Assembly (NCBI RefSeq): GCF_015832195.1
Contig: NC_052018.1
Location: forward strand, 28,672,115 to 28,736,114
Source: Motacilla alba alba
Taxonomy: Eukaryota > Chordata > Aves > Passeriformes > Motacillidae
DNA length: 64,000 nucleotides
Direction: 5' to 3'
The notes beneath the pieces were generated by a model. That model was given only the letters and a program-made list of their open reading frames with translations. It was not told where the DNA came from and made no database searches. Positions 36,801 through 49,590 of the stretch are shown here, piece by piece (positions within the stretch are counted from its first letter, which is position 1; each line of letters opens with the position of its first letter). The position numbers were made by a program, and so were the translations under genes.

Positions 36801-39008
36801 AAGACTCCATCAGATCAATAAGGCAATCCAGTGTGAATCCTCAAAGATGAATTAGAACCAAGCACAATTTTTTAAAAAGCTCTAGCAATTACATTAAAAA
36901 AGGGGAAAACAAACAATCAAAGAAACAATAAAAGCTTTCTTCAAGTGAGTAACAGCCAAGAAGTAATCAACAAATTCTAGAGAACTCTAATGGGGAATGA
37001 ATCCTAAAGAGCAGAGATTGAAGACAACTCATGAACTTCCATATGTAAAGTACAAGAAATCAGCTGTATAGAAAATATAGAAATAAGAAGACATTTTCAG
37101 AGTAAATTGCTCTGTCCTGGCAAAGCTGTGATTTGACCTCCATGAAAGACCATTACTGTAGAATCAGAAAATAATGTTACCCCATATTGACTAATCATTA
37201 TGGTGGTTGTAAAACAACTGCACAGCAAATTATAGATCTAGAAACAACTGAAGGTACCGAAATGGACATTTCTGTCAGTGTCTGCTTTATATATTGATGA
37301 TAATCTTGTGTGACCTTTCCAGAGAGGGAATATTTATATCCTGTGGAGTTATAAATCTGGCACCTGACATTTAGTTTTTGCACATAGAGCTGGATGAAAT
37401 GTTCAGTACACTGATGTCTTTGCAATGCTATTTTGTCACTACAGATGGCTCTGCACAAGCACAGAGGGAAAGAAAAGTTCTGGTATCTTTATGAGGATAT
37501 CAACATCCATCCAGGAGAGGTTCAGTGGGATGAAAACATTTTAACTACCATCCTTCGTGTACATGCCATAAGCTGTGACAGTGAGGCAGAAAACAGCCAA
37601 GGATGGTAGTACTTATAAAGAGGGAAGAACAAATAACTAAAATTAGAGAACCTTTCTTCTTAAGATACTAGGATTTGGTATACTGTTTATCAGAATGAAG
37701 AAAGTAAAGTCTGATTCTAGTGGGTTAGGGCAGATAAAATAATGCCTGCCTCAGAAGTGGAAGTGGAGAGCAACTATATAGGGATACTATGACACCTGTC
37801 TAAATTTTGGCCTCATTTGTGGGCAGGAGAATGTAAATCAGTATCCAGGCAAGAATATAAAATAACAGACCCCAGTAGTAGAGCATGGAGCATTTGAAAC
37901 AGCGAGATATGTGGGTGATCCCACTATATTCCTGCTCTGAGCTCCTGGACAGGTGGAAAGATAGAAAGAATACTGATGGTAGGGAAGTTAAAAGAAGAGC
38001 CAGATGTTTGTGGGAGTGTACTTTTTAGCGGGACTCAATTCTTCTGTGGCTTTACCCAAATATAGAAAGAGCTTTTGGCTTAATCATTCAGGATGAAGTG
38101 GTACTACCAGCTTAGCAGTGGTTATCCTGCTGTTAAAATTGAACTCTCAAATTACAAATGTTCATTAGTGAGAACTATGGGCAAAGCCTCCAAACTGTTG
38201 ACATAGTATGTTGCTATATCTCAGTGCTGGGAGGTTTAGAATCAAAGAACCACAGAATTCCATGATAGCCTGTGTCTTTATGGTAGTTCCACAGCTTGAA
38301 CATTCCTGGACAATGGTAAACTGCTGAAATGGTTACTGTGCATCATCCTGATTTAGTCAATTTTTCAGTTTTAAAAAATAAGCAATAAGAACTCAAAATA
38401 GCTATTGAGTGACATGACTGATTAGCACAGCAAGCATAAGTCATGTCGAGGAGAATATACAAAAAACGTATTATATTTTTGGAACACAGAGCTGTACCTC
38501 TGGGACATCTTAATCACGAGGTGCTGCAAAAGCATTTATGTCCCATTGGGATTTGCAGTTTCTGCTAATAGATTCAAGAAGGTTAGGATGAATGTGTGCA
38601 ACAGTTTTTCATAGATTTAAAGAAATAAAAAGAAGAAAGCTTTATGGTAGTCAAGTTGGAGAAGGGAAAACCAGGAAAGGGAAAATATATTAGAGATTGA
38701 AAGGAATCTGCTACAGCTAAATGTTTTAGGAAACTGCGCACCAGATCTAGGCAATAATCAATACAAACACAGCAGTGATTGCAAGCAATCTACCAAGATT
38801 TGGTGTTGTTAGGGTCAGAGGTGGTATTGGCAAATGAGGTGTACACAAAATAATCACTGCGAGTCCATCACCATATTTCTTCTCTCCTCATAGATTAGTT
38901 TTGATGTAAATTCTGTGCATTTGGAAGAGAATGAAATGTGACCAAATAGCAATGTTGCGTGCTGTCAGAAATAGTACAGCAGAAATTCACATAAAAGTAA
39001 ACTGAAGT
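33898..39008. other. long unannotated stretch
   Basis: About 5.1 kb of non-repetitive sequence, with a GC-richer patch right after the A-rich tract (33900-34050) and a purine-rich region at about 36470-37100. Frames at plus 35456-35707 and minus 37198-37458 have no recognised domain. Confidence 0.45.
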
Positions 39009-39040
39009 AAAAAAAACCAAAAAAAAACCAAAAAACCCCA
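39009..39040. repeat. A-rich low-complexity tract
   Basis: Runs of seven to nine A separated by CC, ending in CCCC. Same style as the tracts at 33786, 41489 and 49543. Confidence 0.85.
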
Positions 39041-39949
39041 TAAACATTATTTGGCTCGTATTTTTCTTTATTTGGTTGAAAATAGTACATGGGGAGTAGT
39101 TGCTGGTAAGGAAGTCAGATAAAAAAACCCCTCAGGTTTCTGAAGGGAGAGTATTTGGAAGAAGGTCAAAAGTCAATGTGTAAGTACAGCAGGAACAAAA
39201 TTAATCTAGTAATTTAATGATAACTTTGCCATATTTTGGTGGGGGGGGAGGAAGTGTTAGGATCATGTACCTGTGACTGTTTCCTGAAGCTCAAGGAACA
39301 AAGCACTTTTGCTGTAGTCCTGAGTCATCTTAAACTCTTGTGTTCAGTATGTGATCATCTTACATGTTGTTTAAAAAAAATCCAAAACAACAAAAAAAAT
39401 TAAAATTTTGAATGTTTAAAGTGTCTAAAGGCCAAATAGAAATTGTCGACTTGTAAATTACCAAGCATTTCAGGTTTTTACAGGGAGCAGAAAGGGTTTA
39501 GCAAATGGTAGCAATTGGTTTCAATGCCTTAAGGTAGTCCATAGGGAGATAACTAGTGTGTGCTGAGGTGTTTGTCATAGGTTACTTAATAATGACAAAA
39601 TGTTGTCAGTCACATAAAAGAAAGAATTTACTTTCTGAGGTAACATCTTATCCTGGGTTATGAGTATGGGTGTTTCAGGGCTATAACATAGTTATGCAGA
39701 AACATCTCCTTGGGCTTTGGGGGGTTTTTAAATCTCAAATCATCATCATCAACCTAATAATTTATTTTTAGGTTTCCACAGAACACTTTATAATTCTAAA
39801 TCAATTACAGAGAAATTAAAAAGTATTATTTTGAAAAAATAATATATGTTGAACTGCATAATACAGTAGATATCAATTAAGACATAAAATGCTAATGTTT
39901 GTACACAGCATTATTGAAGAAATGTTTTTTGCCATCTAGATAAATTACA

Positions 39950-40540
39950 ACTGTATCAGAATATTTTATTAATGTTCAAGAGAGCTGAAAGCTTGCTGTG
40001 ACAGACTTTTCTTCTTTCTTTGTCCTCAAATTAAATGAGCATTTACATTTTAAAGCATGGCCTGATACAGTCTAAATGGGCAAATGCAGCAGAAGCACTC
40101 TTAATTAATGCCTGCATTTATTAGCAATTTTTAACTAAAACTCGCTGCAATTTGTAAAAATTATTATAAATCACTTGAGCGTATACTCTGCATTTGGCAG
40201 AATGAAAATGCACTTAACTTTCAGTGACCAATTTTTAAAACAGTTTGTTCTACTTTAAAGCCCAATGTTATGGACATTTTCAACCTATTGCCTCATTAAC
40301 TACATTCATATTAAAATACCACTCCATTTCAAATGAGAAGATAATTATAATACCTTGAAGCAAATGAGATGTTATTGCAATAATTAAATCTGAAATGAGA
40401 TGCAGATAGTTTGGACCTGCTGCTTTGCTGGCTCTTTAGTACTGAATACTGTTTCCATTGGTCACACTGAATTACAATATTGCACACCAATAGCAATGTA
40501 ATACCTGATAGATTAAAAGTGCTCTTGCAGGCTGAGAGTT
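39950..40540. promoter_or_regulatory. candidate conserved non-coding element (unproven)
   Basis: AT-rich but not low-complexity, with no stop-free frame, no repeat signature and several homeodomain-type words, including ttaattaatg at 40101-40110, further attaa/taatt cores and a gagcgta CpG motif. Such composition is typical of deeply conserved vertebrate enhancers, but conservation cannot be seen from one sequence. This is an inference from style only. Confidence 0.2.
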
Positions 40541-41488
40541 TATTGATGACTGGATACTTTGTTCACCATTTACAATACATTGCTTATTTTCCTGTGTAGC
40601 TTTTTAGTTGTATACTCCCTTTCTGCATAGAAGAGGGAAAAGAAAAAGGATGCTGTAAAGTTCAACCTCTTTCTTTAATTTCTGTAATCATGTCCCTTTG
40701 CCTTGAATAGCTGAGACTGAAGAAAAAGTCAAGGAGAAAGTCACTTACTATAGAATGTTCCCACTGTACTGTCTCAAGATTGAACATACTAATCATGTCT
40801 AGCTGAGGAAGAAGTTTTTACTGCCTTTTTTTCCCCCAGCTCTTAGAGACAGCAGTGTGGGGTTCAGAGTCAGGGCTGTCTCTATGGAAGAACAGTAATC
40901 TAAAAATTTTACAATTGATCTCATAAACCATAAATTTGTCAGTTCATTTTGTCCCTATTCTGTCTGTGTACAGCTGCTGGTTTCAGGAGAGGAAGCAACA
41001 GAAGATATTTTGCAGTTGAACTTTTGGAAGGGAATTTATCTTTAGGAAAAACTGCAGCCATCCTTTCTTATCCTTTTTCTTATACATTCAGTTAAATTAA
41101 AATTTACCAACAGGTAAGTTATGTTCTGTATATTAGTTGTTGAATGTAATTCTAATGCTACTGATCAGCATTAATCTTTTCACTAAGTGTCTTTACACTA
41201 TCTAATTTTGCCAACTTATTTCATACATATCCTCATAGAAGTAATATTTGTAAATGAAAATCCTACAAGCTGTAATACTAAACACTGAAGTGGTTTGCAA
41301 TAGATAATCCTAACCTTATTTTTAAGACTGTTTTTTTTTTTTAAGTTGTACCGCATATAAAGTAGACAAATAGAATAGAAAAAAAAACAAAACAGTATTT
41401 AATATTTCTTGTTTTATATATACCCCATTGCTGAATGTCTTTCAGCATTATCTTTTAATGCTGAGAGCATTCTTGTTTACATAAAAGG

Positions 41489-41539
41489 TTAAAAAAACCC
41501 AAACAAACAAAGAAAAAACCCTGGGGGAAAAAAAAAAAG
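41489..41539. repeat. A-rich low-complexity tract
   Basis: Alternating A runs with CCC or C, then GGGGG and another A run. No attached element recognised. Confidence 0.8.
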
Positions 41540-42837
41540 CAGCAAAAATTACAAGGAGAGATTAAATGGACAATGCAGGAGGGGATTTTAAGCAACATGA
41601 TTTCCATTTGGCAGAAGGCTGTTGCCTTAACAAAAGATGTGATTTTCCCCAGAGGCAGTTTGCCATAAAATCAATGTTTGTAAAAGTTTTATTCCATTTT
41701 ATGAATCTTAATTCATGGCAGAACTGTGAATATGCAGGTGGTATAGAAACCACATGTGTTGCATTTGTACTGCTTTAACTAATAGGCAATCTGGTAACTA
41801 TCAAAGGAGAATTCATATCAGGTAGGCAAGTGCAGCATGTCTGAGTTCCCTGGTGGCACAGCATAAATGGCACATTGAGACATCACAGAGAATTAGCTTT
41901 CATGTTAGAAGCCAGTTACTTTAGGTTTAAGGCTGTATCCAGGCAATCCAAACACCCCCTGCTCAGCAGTGCCTAACCTAGGTAGTGCTTAGAAGTCATT
42001 TTGTGCCTTTCTGCTTGGTGATAGAAGTTCCCTGCGGTTGGTCTGCAGCAGTGCTCTGCTCCTGGTAAAACAAACACCAGTGCCAGGCACAGCCACACAT
42101 TCTCCTTCCACCCCAGATTCACCAGCTCCAGGGGATGGGCAGAACACAGCTGCTCTCCTTGGCCTCCCAACATGATGGGATCCCTCGTAAAATTCACCTG
42201 CAACTGGTTTCATGTCGCAAGTAGATTCAGAGAGAAAGGAGAGTTAACTGTGCCCGTGCTAAAGCAAAAGGATAAAATGTACAGTGATTGAAGGACTCCA
42301 GGGCTGAAGAAACATCCCAGAAGAAATCTGATCATGGCAGCAAGGAGCTGCTTGTGCTGTGATTTCCTCCCACCCTGGAAATCAGGACTGATTTCCAGAG
42401 TGAGTCCAGCATTACTGAAAGGAGAAGGACAGGAGAAAGCACAAGACTGTGTGCCTGGTGACTTAGGACATGTTTGGGAATATCCACAGACCATTCTGTC
42501 TTTTGCTGCTTTTGATGTCTGCAAGTATTTGTTTAGGAAATCCCACTTTTATTTCTGTTTACACGTGGGTAATTATAATTGTTCTAATCAAAGCCAAGTG
42601 CAGGCAGTGACGTGTGCCAGTTACATGGGAATACGTGCTTAGATGTCATTTGTTTTATTCTTCGTAGTAATTTTACAGAGCATCTTCTGATTTCTTCAGG
42701 ACCAATGGTGTATTTATGACAGATTATCACAATACTGCACAAGGCTACAGACTTGGTTTCCTTGTCTCCCTTTTTACTGCCAAAAATATCATATTCCTTT
42801 CACCATGTTGCTACAGGCTTAACAAAAAAATCTCCTA

Positions 42838-42899
42838 ACAAAACAAAACACCTAAACAAACAAACAAACAAAAAACCCGAACAAAAAAAAAAAAAAAAG
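42838..42899. repeat. (CAAA)n array and poly-A run
   Basis: A short perfect (CAAA)n array followed by an A run of 16 bases broken off by GAGG. A small open frame overlapping it (plus 42753-42935) is low-complexity. Confidence 0.88.
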
Positions 42900-44039
42900 A
42901 GGAGAAAGAACAGAAGAAGGGTCTTGTATGCCTAAAACCTTAGAATCCCTTGGTGGATAGTCAGTGCAATGGATTTACTCCCGAGTAGACAGAGACACCT
43001 TTTCTAAGCACTAGGTCAGGCACACAAACAAGGAGGAGTACAAGCAGGAGATCAAACACCTAAAGTCAGCACTTTTACTGGTTGTTGCAGGAGAGTCTTC
43101 TCCACAGTGTTTTTGGTTTTTTTTTTTCAACAAACCCTTGTGAGGCTGTAAGCCCTCCCTTACCACTTGTGGAGATGCTCAGCAGGCGGCTCTGGAAGCT
43201 CAAACACACTTCGCAGTTTCAGTGTCTGAGTGATTTTGCAATTTCAAACATGCAGGAACCTTTCATTAGATTTAACTGTGTTTTTAGAGACAAGGTCAGC
43301 ATAAAGATTTCTTTCCCTAACTGGTGAGCTTAATTGGATAATCCTTAAATGATGAAATATATAAGACACTGAAAGAGTTTTCTGAAGTCAAGTTTCATTA
43401 TTTTATCCTGTGATAAGGTATGAGTATTGAAATTTCAGATTTTAGGGTGCAGTTTAAATTACAGGACTCTCCCAGGGAGCCTGTACTCCTTTATTTGCAA
43501 TATAAGAATAACTTCCATTGATTCAAAAAGGGGGGTAGAAAACCTCTGCAGGTTTTCTTTTCATTCAGATATCTTTGAACTGCTTCTTCTTGGACCTTAA
43601 AAATCTCAAGACATCGAACTTGGAGAGCTGACACCTTTTTTAATACAGACTGAAGTAAATGCCTTTGCAGTGAAAAATCAAACTTAGTTGCTTTTAGCAT
43701 TTTTTATATACATTATTTATAATTAATATAAAATATGAATGTTTAAAGTGTTTTATATTTTTAATTCTTCCTAAAGGAGAACATTTGAAAAATTACATCT
43801 TCTGAGGTTATTTCTTAGAGCTCTTTCTATGGCCCAAACATATAGCACCAGGTAGAAAGCATAAAGGAATAAAAGCACATTTTTCCTAAACTGCAAAACT
43901 GATAATGAAATATTAAAAGCTTAAAGCACATAATACATTCTTTTTATAGCATACTTTTCATAATTTCAGTCTAGCATGCAGTAGGAAAATGAAGATCAGA
44001 ACTGAGTTCCTAAAGGAGTTCTGGGTGTGATAATTGGTC

Positions 44040-44290
44040 TTTTAGTGAGAAATGGTTGTGGCAATAACACATCTTGCATTTATTCTGATGTGCCACACAT
44101 CATGAAAGTTTTGATAATTCATGTATCTATTTATGTTATTTCTTTAACTCACAGTTGCTTATCTGCGCCATTCCATAATTTATGTCTTAAACAGCTCATA
44201 AATTAGAATCGCGGAGAGCTCCCTCAGTGAAAAATCAAGTGTAAATGATTATTACTTTATAAAATAGGGTTTAAATCTTTTATCATATGC
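44040..44290. promoter_or_regulatory. candidate conserved non-coding element (unproven)
   Basis: An AT-rich, non-repetitive block containing tctgcgcca, aattagaatcgcggagagct and aatgattattac, keeping two or three CpG sites in an otherwise CpG-poor neighbourhood. There is no coding frame. The mix of AT-rich homeobox-like words and retained CpGs suggests constraint, but only a multi-species alignment could show it. Confidence 0.2.
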
Positions 44291-45037
44291 CTGATACCCT
44301 CAGAAAGTAACCAGAAGGGCCTCTGAATTGTAAACTGTTCCTCCTTCCTCCTCCTCTTCGTGCTGGCATCCTTATCTTACTCAGCAGGCAGAGAGATGCT
44401 ACAATAAAATGAAATTTCAAAGTAAGGTACTTTAGGACTGAAATAGACTAGTTATCCATAACAGGGAGGCTGCTTGGACAGAGTTTGACATCCTAGATTG
44501 TATCCATGTAGTGGCATAAACACTGTCACCCAGAGTTTTCCACAGAAAATAATTGTCCCAGATCAAAATGTGCAAACAAGTAAGGATCTATGTAGTGTGA
44601 GTGACAGCAGCGTTAAATCCCCACTGCAGAAGTGTAAAGACTAACTTCACAGTATGGAGACACCTAACAGAGACTTACTGAGTCATTTCATAGACCTTCT
44701 GAGGCTCAGTAAACATTTTATAAGTCTGTTGAGTATTCACAATGTCAAGTTTCATTTTAAATATTTTCAAAACTTTTGGAAATTAGTAACCATTTGCCTG
44801 TTGTTATTTTTAAATGAACAGAATTGTTTTACTTTGGGTTCTAAATGAAGCTTCATGGCTGCAAAAAACGTGGCAAAAATGTTGCTCAGAATTTAAAGTC
44901 TCAGGATACCCCAGGAGGCAAGAAGTAACCAAATTTTTGCTTACAAGTTTGAAATATTTAATATTTCCTGTTAAGCATCTTTACCTTTTGAAAGCTATCC
45001 AGTACAAATCAGCTATCCAAAGTGTTTTTCATGGAGT

Positions 45038-45066
45038 TTTTTTTGTTTGTTTGTTTGCTTGTTTTG
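45038..45066. repeat. short (TTTG)n tract
   Basis: An imperfect array of TTTG units ending in gcttgttttg. A second small (TTTG)n run lies at 45352-45371. Confidence 0.85.
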
Positions 45067-46396
45067 TAATAGTTTTTTCTCCCTTAAAATGGAAACAGTA
45101 ATTCATATAAGGAAGTGTGTTCTGTGTATATGGGGAAAAAAACCAACAGCTGAAAAAGAAAATATCTCTTATTTTCAAATATCAAATGCCCGTTGGCCAT
45201 TGGTAATTGATTACTTTATTCCAGTCTCAGTCTTTTCTACTCAAGTCTTCTTTCACTAGCTAGTTCATCAACTGGTTTTTTCTGTCACCTTTTGTTCTCG
45301 TTGCAGACTGCTTTTTGCAGCTGAATCTCTTCCTGTTGAGGATATAGCTGCTTTTTTGTTTGTTTGTTTTTAGTTCTGAGACCGATAAAAGCATATTAAG
45401 GTTAATGAATGCAAAAATTTTCCAGCAGTTTCCAGAGATGAGAATGTCAGAGGTTCAAATTGGGTAAGCTCCCTAGTAACAGAGACATAATAAACAACAT
45501 TCAGAATAAAATGATCTGAGGTTGAAGTCAGTAATGATAAATTCATTGCAGTGCTTTAAAGTGTAATCTTCTTCTTTCCACTAGCCTAGATTTCTTTGCT
45601 TTCTTCATCCTATTTCCAGTTACTTGTACTTCACTATTCATTAGTAAATTGTGGCAGCACCAGATCTTATTGCTACCTTTCTATTAATGTGATTTAAATC
45701 CATTGTCATCTCTCAACAGATTGCTCTGGAACCTCATAATATGGAAATACTGAAATCTTGATGGCCATAGCTCCTTGCATGATTTGAATGCATCAGATTA
45801 TACCAGCTCCCTGGCTGGCCTGTGATTCTGTGGCCTCTATATGCAGAAATACAGTAGCATTTTGAATAATATAAATTAGTAGGTTTTTTTTCAGGGAGGG
45901 TCCATTGAAGCAGTGCTGTAGCAATATGGTTTTATGGAATATGTATTGATGAGTTTAGAACTGTTAGCTTTGGTCAAAAGCTTAATTTGAAAACAAAGCT
46001 TTCTTAATTGTCCTGGAAAAGGTACTCCATCTCTGTCGAGATATGTCTGATGACACTATCCCTGCTTTCTATGCCCAATTATTTAATAATTAATACTGCT
46101 CAATTCTCAGAATGAAGTTTTCTAATTAAAATTAGAGAGCAATAAAATAACAGTACAGGAAGGCAGGAATCAGAGAGGCTGAGTTATATGCGCTTATATA
46201 TTTTCGTGTCCTGCTGGAAAAACTGTAGTGGTATAAAACCTGTTCAACAATCTCAGAAGGATTTACCTAATAAAACTACTGAAGGCTGCCTACCTACCAG
46301 GTTATTGGTACCACCACATGGTGACAGATTTACCACTGGGGTACTTTTTCTTTCCTTGTGTTGTGCACCCTTTACTCGCAGTTTGCAGTGTGCCAT

Positions 46397-46645
46397 TCAG
46401 AGGTTAGTGTTCAGTGGTGCACCATCAGAGTCATCTGTAGGCCAAAGTCCTGAAATTTGGAAAACCTTTTTGTATCGATCTAATCCTTTAACCTTATATA
46501 TGGCTGCTGGAACTAGCATGAAAAATGCTAATGCTTGTGTCAGTATAATCCATGAAAACAGCATTTTCCTAAATGCATAGTCCATTACACTCCTGGCCAA
46601 GTTGGAAAATGCAAGAATTAAGTGGGGCTTCAACTCCTGTGACAT
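46397..46645 (-). CDS. possible small membrane-protein frame or terminal exon (unproven)
   Basis: I do not recognise this as a known gene. Starting at an internal methionine, the minus strand encodes 62 residues beginning MDYAFRKMLFSW, with one hydrophobic helix (about residues 9-30) flanked by basic residues (RK before; KVK and RYKK after) and an acidic tail containing PTDDSDG. The context of that ATG (gtaATGG) has a purine at -3 and G at +4. Immediately upstream, 46593-46620 reads on the minus strand as a pyrimidine-rich stretch ending in ccag, so the frame could instead be a terminal exon (46592-46397, stop TGA). Codon use looks coding-like, with many G first positions. Against it: no poly-A signal seen nearby, the whole frame is short enough to arise by chance, and a longer open frame lies antisense at 46188-46580. 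Confidence 0.18.
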   Translation of the reverse strand: MSQELKPHLILAFSNLARSVMDYAFRKMLFSWIILTQALAFFMLVPAAIYKVKGLDRYKKVFQISGLWPTDDSDGAPLNTNL

Positions 46646-48038
46646 TCTAGAAGACCCCTTTCAAGACTAAAATGAAATTAAGCTTAAGATGTGCACAGTG
46701 AAGTGGCCATACTTTGCTATTTAAAAAGGAAAAATTCCAGTTTACTTGGAGCAAACATTTCAGTATGGAAAAACAAAGCCTTGCTTTTACTGGCCTTATT
46801 TTTCTTTTGCCTCGCTGTCAACAGCTGCACTGCACCTTTTGTTGTTTGTTTGTTTGGGTTTAAATACACTGTGAAGACATATGCCTCAGAGTAAAGATCT
46901 GTCATTAATTTTCTAATTTCACTCATGTTTTTACATTAATCTCAGTTAAACAAATGATGCATGGAAGGATTTTCTTTCATTTTACTACAGGCTGCTCCCG
47001 TTATGGATGATAGGAGGCACATTCCATTTTGTCTTTCTCTTGTCCAGGCTGACAGCATTCTCTATCTAACTTTCTAGCAAACATCTTTTTCTAGATACCT
47101 AGTAATTAATTTCACTACATTCAGTTTTAATTTATTAGAGATGGAATGGATGAACACAGGAAATATTTTTGAACAAGGAATTAGAGTCTTAATAGCTTAA
47201 ACTAGGAAAGAAAAATTTAGTTACTAACCTTTTATTTTCTTAAAATGAAGATTAGTAAAGTGAGCTGGTTATGACAAAATCTGTTCTTGATCATTTAAAA
47301 CATTTTCAAGGTAGACTCTTCAGCTACCCCTGATCTATTGCTGCTCAAGTATAACACCCTAACCTTGAGCTAGAGCAAATTTTAAGCATGAAGAAATTGT
47401 TGTTCCATCTCAGAGGAGGGTAAAGAAATTGAATGGAATTCTGTATGAAAGGCTGTACATTGGTCCAGAACCAGGTCAATGCCAGATAGCTTTCCAGCTC
47501 TTTGTGACTTGAGGGCACAGAAAAGGTACATCTGATTTTGAAAGGCTCTTGATTCCTCTGGCCTTGTATGAGCCAGTCTGGGTCTTTTACCACAGCTCAA
47601 GTAATTGTCAAATACAGTCATTTGAAGTAACAAGAAAAAACAAAATGTCTTACTGTGTTTTATCAATACAATTTAATGGATAAGATTGCTTTTGTCTGGT
47701 TGAGAGGCACACCTGAATAGACAGAGTTACATTTATTTGATTTAGCTTTTTTGTGTCATTTGTAGCAGTTTGACAGCAGTGTCAGTCCATGCTGACAAGC
47801 ACATGGGGTTCAAGAATACAAGAGTTGCAATAAAGGCATCAGGGATGCTTCAAAAATAAGTGTGACATGCCTAGTTGTGGCTGTCAAAAGAAAATATCTA
47901 ACTTGCTAGTGTTTAGAAGCAATGATGTTTGATTTGAATTCTCAAGAATCTGGATTATGTACAAATATATAGTACATAATTTTGAGCTATGATGTATATA
48001 AATTTGTTACTGCATTATTTATATTTCACCAAACATGT

Positions 48039-48185
48039 TCCTGGGAAACATTCAAGGTTATCCTAGATGGGGCTTAGGAGCCTGATCTAGTTGAAGATGT
48101 CCTTGTCTAGAGGAGGGCTTGGACTAGTTGCCTCTAGAAGATCTCTTCCATCCCAAACTATTCTGTGGTTCTATCATTCTGTTAT
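48039..48185 (+). mobile_element. CR1 LINE 3' tail fragment, plus strand
   Basis: Terminal CR1 piece: acattcaaggttatcctaga, tggggcttaggagcctgatc, agatgtccttgtctagagga, then gatctcttccatcccaaact and ttctgtggttctatcattct, a decayed octamer tail. About 145 bp, diverged. Confidence 0.88.
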
Positions 48186-48948
48186 CTTCGTTGTTAAGAA
48201 TCTTTTCAGTGGAAATAAAACAACTTAGCGAATTCTAAGGGGAAGAAGTTTCATCATACAGGCACAGTTTTGTTGCTTTTCCATGGTCATGTTAAGTGGT
48301 TGGCTCTGGGACTCATTCCCAAGAAAATCATTAAGATGTAACCCACCACTAAGAGCTCTGAGTATTTATGTAGCATCACTGCTTTTTTCCTCTGTATAAT
48401 CCTTCAGTTAAAGGTCAGCTAGGTATGAATCGTAGTCTTTAAACTGTCCCTTTCCCCAAAACATTTCTTTTTCTTTCCCCATACTTGAAAAGAAGAAAAG
48501 TATTTCATAATCGTGTTAGTCAGTATTTGTCATAGCTATATCCACAGTATTCCTGGTGTCTTTCAAATAAAGATCTTTTTCTTGCAATCACAAAAGAACA
48601 AGGATTTTTAAAGGCATTTTTTTTTAAAATACATGCAGTTTAATCTGAATACAAATACAGAATTTTCTCAGATACTGTCTTGTATTTTCTGCACAATACT
48701 ATGACTCAGGATTTAAATTATTTTAGTCTTTCAGAATTTCTGTATATTGATGTTTAGATTTCTATAAGGATAACCATTCTTCTGCTTTGTAATGGCTGGT
48801 ATTGAGATTACAACATAATATTTTTTTTCCTTCTAAATTACTTACACCTTTAAACTTAATTTCATGCAAATGCATGTGTTTGCTGGGAATAAATTACAGC
48901 CATGAGTAGGTAGGTGAGTTATCGTCTCATTGGTAATGATTATAACTT

Positions 48949-49475
48949 TGTAGATTTTACTAGGTCTGGCTAGGACAGAGTTAATTTTCCTCGTAGCAGG
49001 CCCATATTGCTGTGATTTGGATTTATGACTAAAGCAGTATTGGTAGCACACCAGTGTTTTGGCTATTGTTGAGTAGTGCTTACCCAGCATCAAGGATTTT
49101 TCTTTTCCCACTCTGTATCCCCAGCGAGTTGGCTGGGGGTGCACAGCCAGGAGGAATGACCTGAACTGGCCAGTGGGATATTCCATCTTACATTCATCAA
49201 AAAAAAAAACAACTGAAGGGAGGGTTTTTTAAGCAAAATAGCCATTGCCTGGAGAGTTTTTGGTAATCAGTCTTATTTGTGGGTGATGGTGAGGGTGATA
49301 CCTTTGCAACATATCCTTTGTTTCAGTTTTTCTTCCTTTTTATTTCCTTATATATTCAACTATCTTGACTGTTGAATCTTCTTTCTTTTGGCCTTCTGAT
49401 TTCTCTCCTGTCCCTCTGCAGTGGGGTTGAGGGGGAGTGAAAAAGCAGATGTGCGGGTAATTTTAGGCTGCGTCA
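48949..49475 (+). mobile_element. probable solo LTR of an endogenous retrovirus
   Basis: Resembles a common avian endogenous-retrovirus LTR in sense orientation. The 5' part has ggtctggctaggacagagtt followed by aattttcctcgtagcag. The middle has gtagtgcttacccagcatca, ggctgggggtgcacagccag and ggccagtgggatattccatc. The 3' part has a T-rich stretch, ttcttttggccttctgattt and a final ggggttgagggggagtgaaa block. The proposed ends are TG (48949) and CA (49475), the usual LTR termini. The region that should hold the TATA box and start site (about 49190-49240) is replaced by diverged, A-rich sequence. No gag, pol or env lies inside, so it is a solo, inactive LTR. The class is not assigned with certainty. 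Confidence 0.65.
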
Positions 49476-49542
49476 TATATCTATCTTCATGTAAACAAAA
49501 ATACAGAAATGTACCAAAGATGTGAAGAGATTTCTAAGTCGT

Positions 49543-49590
49543 TAAAAAAAAAAAACAAAAAACCAAAACCAAACCCAAACCACAAAATAA
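49543..49590. repeat. A-rich low-complexity tract
   Basis: A 12-base A run followed by AAACC/CAAAACC units. Not attached to a recognised element, although it starts about 70 bases after the end of the solo LTR. Confidence 0.8.

Noticed and set aside
37286..37312. LYIDDNLV read on the plus strand, resembling an RT catalytic Y-x-D-D box
   Set aside because: Flanking residues do not fit any RT block, stops occur on both sides within about 25 codons, and no other RT motif is in register. A four-residue match is expected by chance.
37198..37458. 86-codon minus-strand frame with fairly normal amino-acid composition
   Set aside because: No recognised domain, splice context or conservation evidence. 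Length alone is not convincing.
46188..46580. 130-codon plus-strand open frame
   Set aside because: It is antisense to the more protein-like minus-strand frame at 46397-46592 and has no hydrophobic pattern or motif of its own. It is probably a shadow or chance.
47954..47980. Nine-base inverted repeat attatgtac / gtacataat
   Set aside because: Short and AT-rich with an AT-rich loop. No additional signal.
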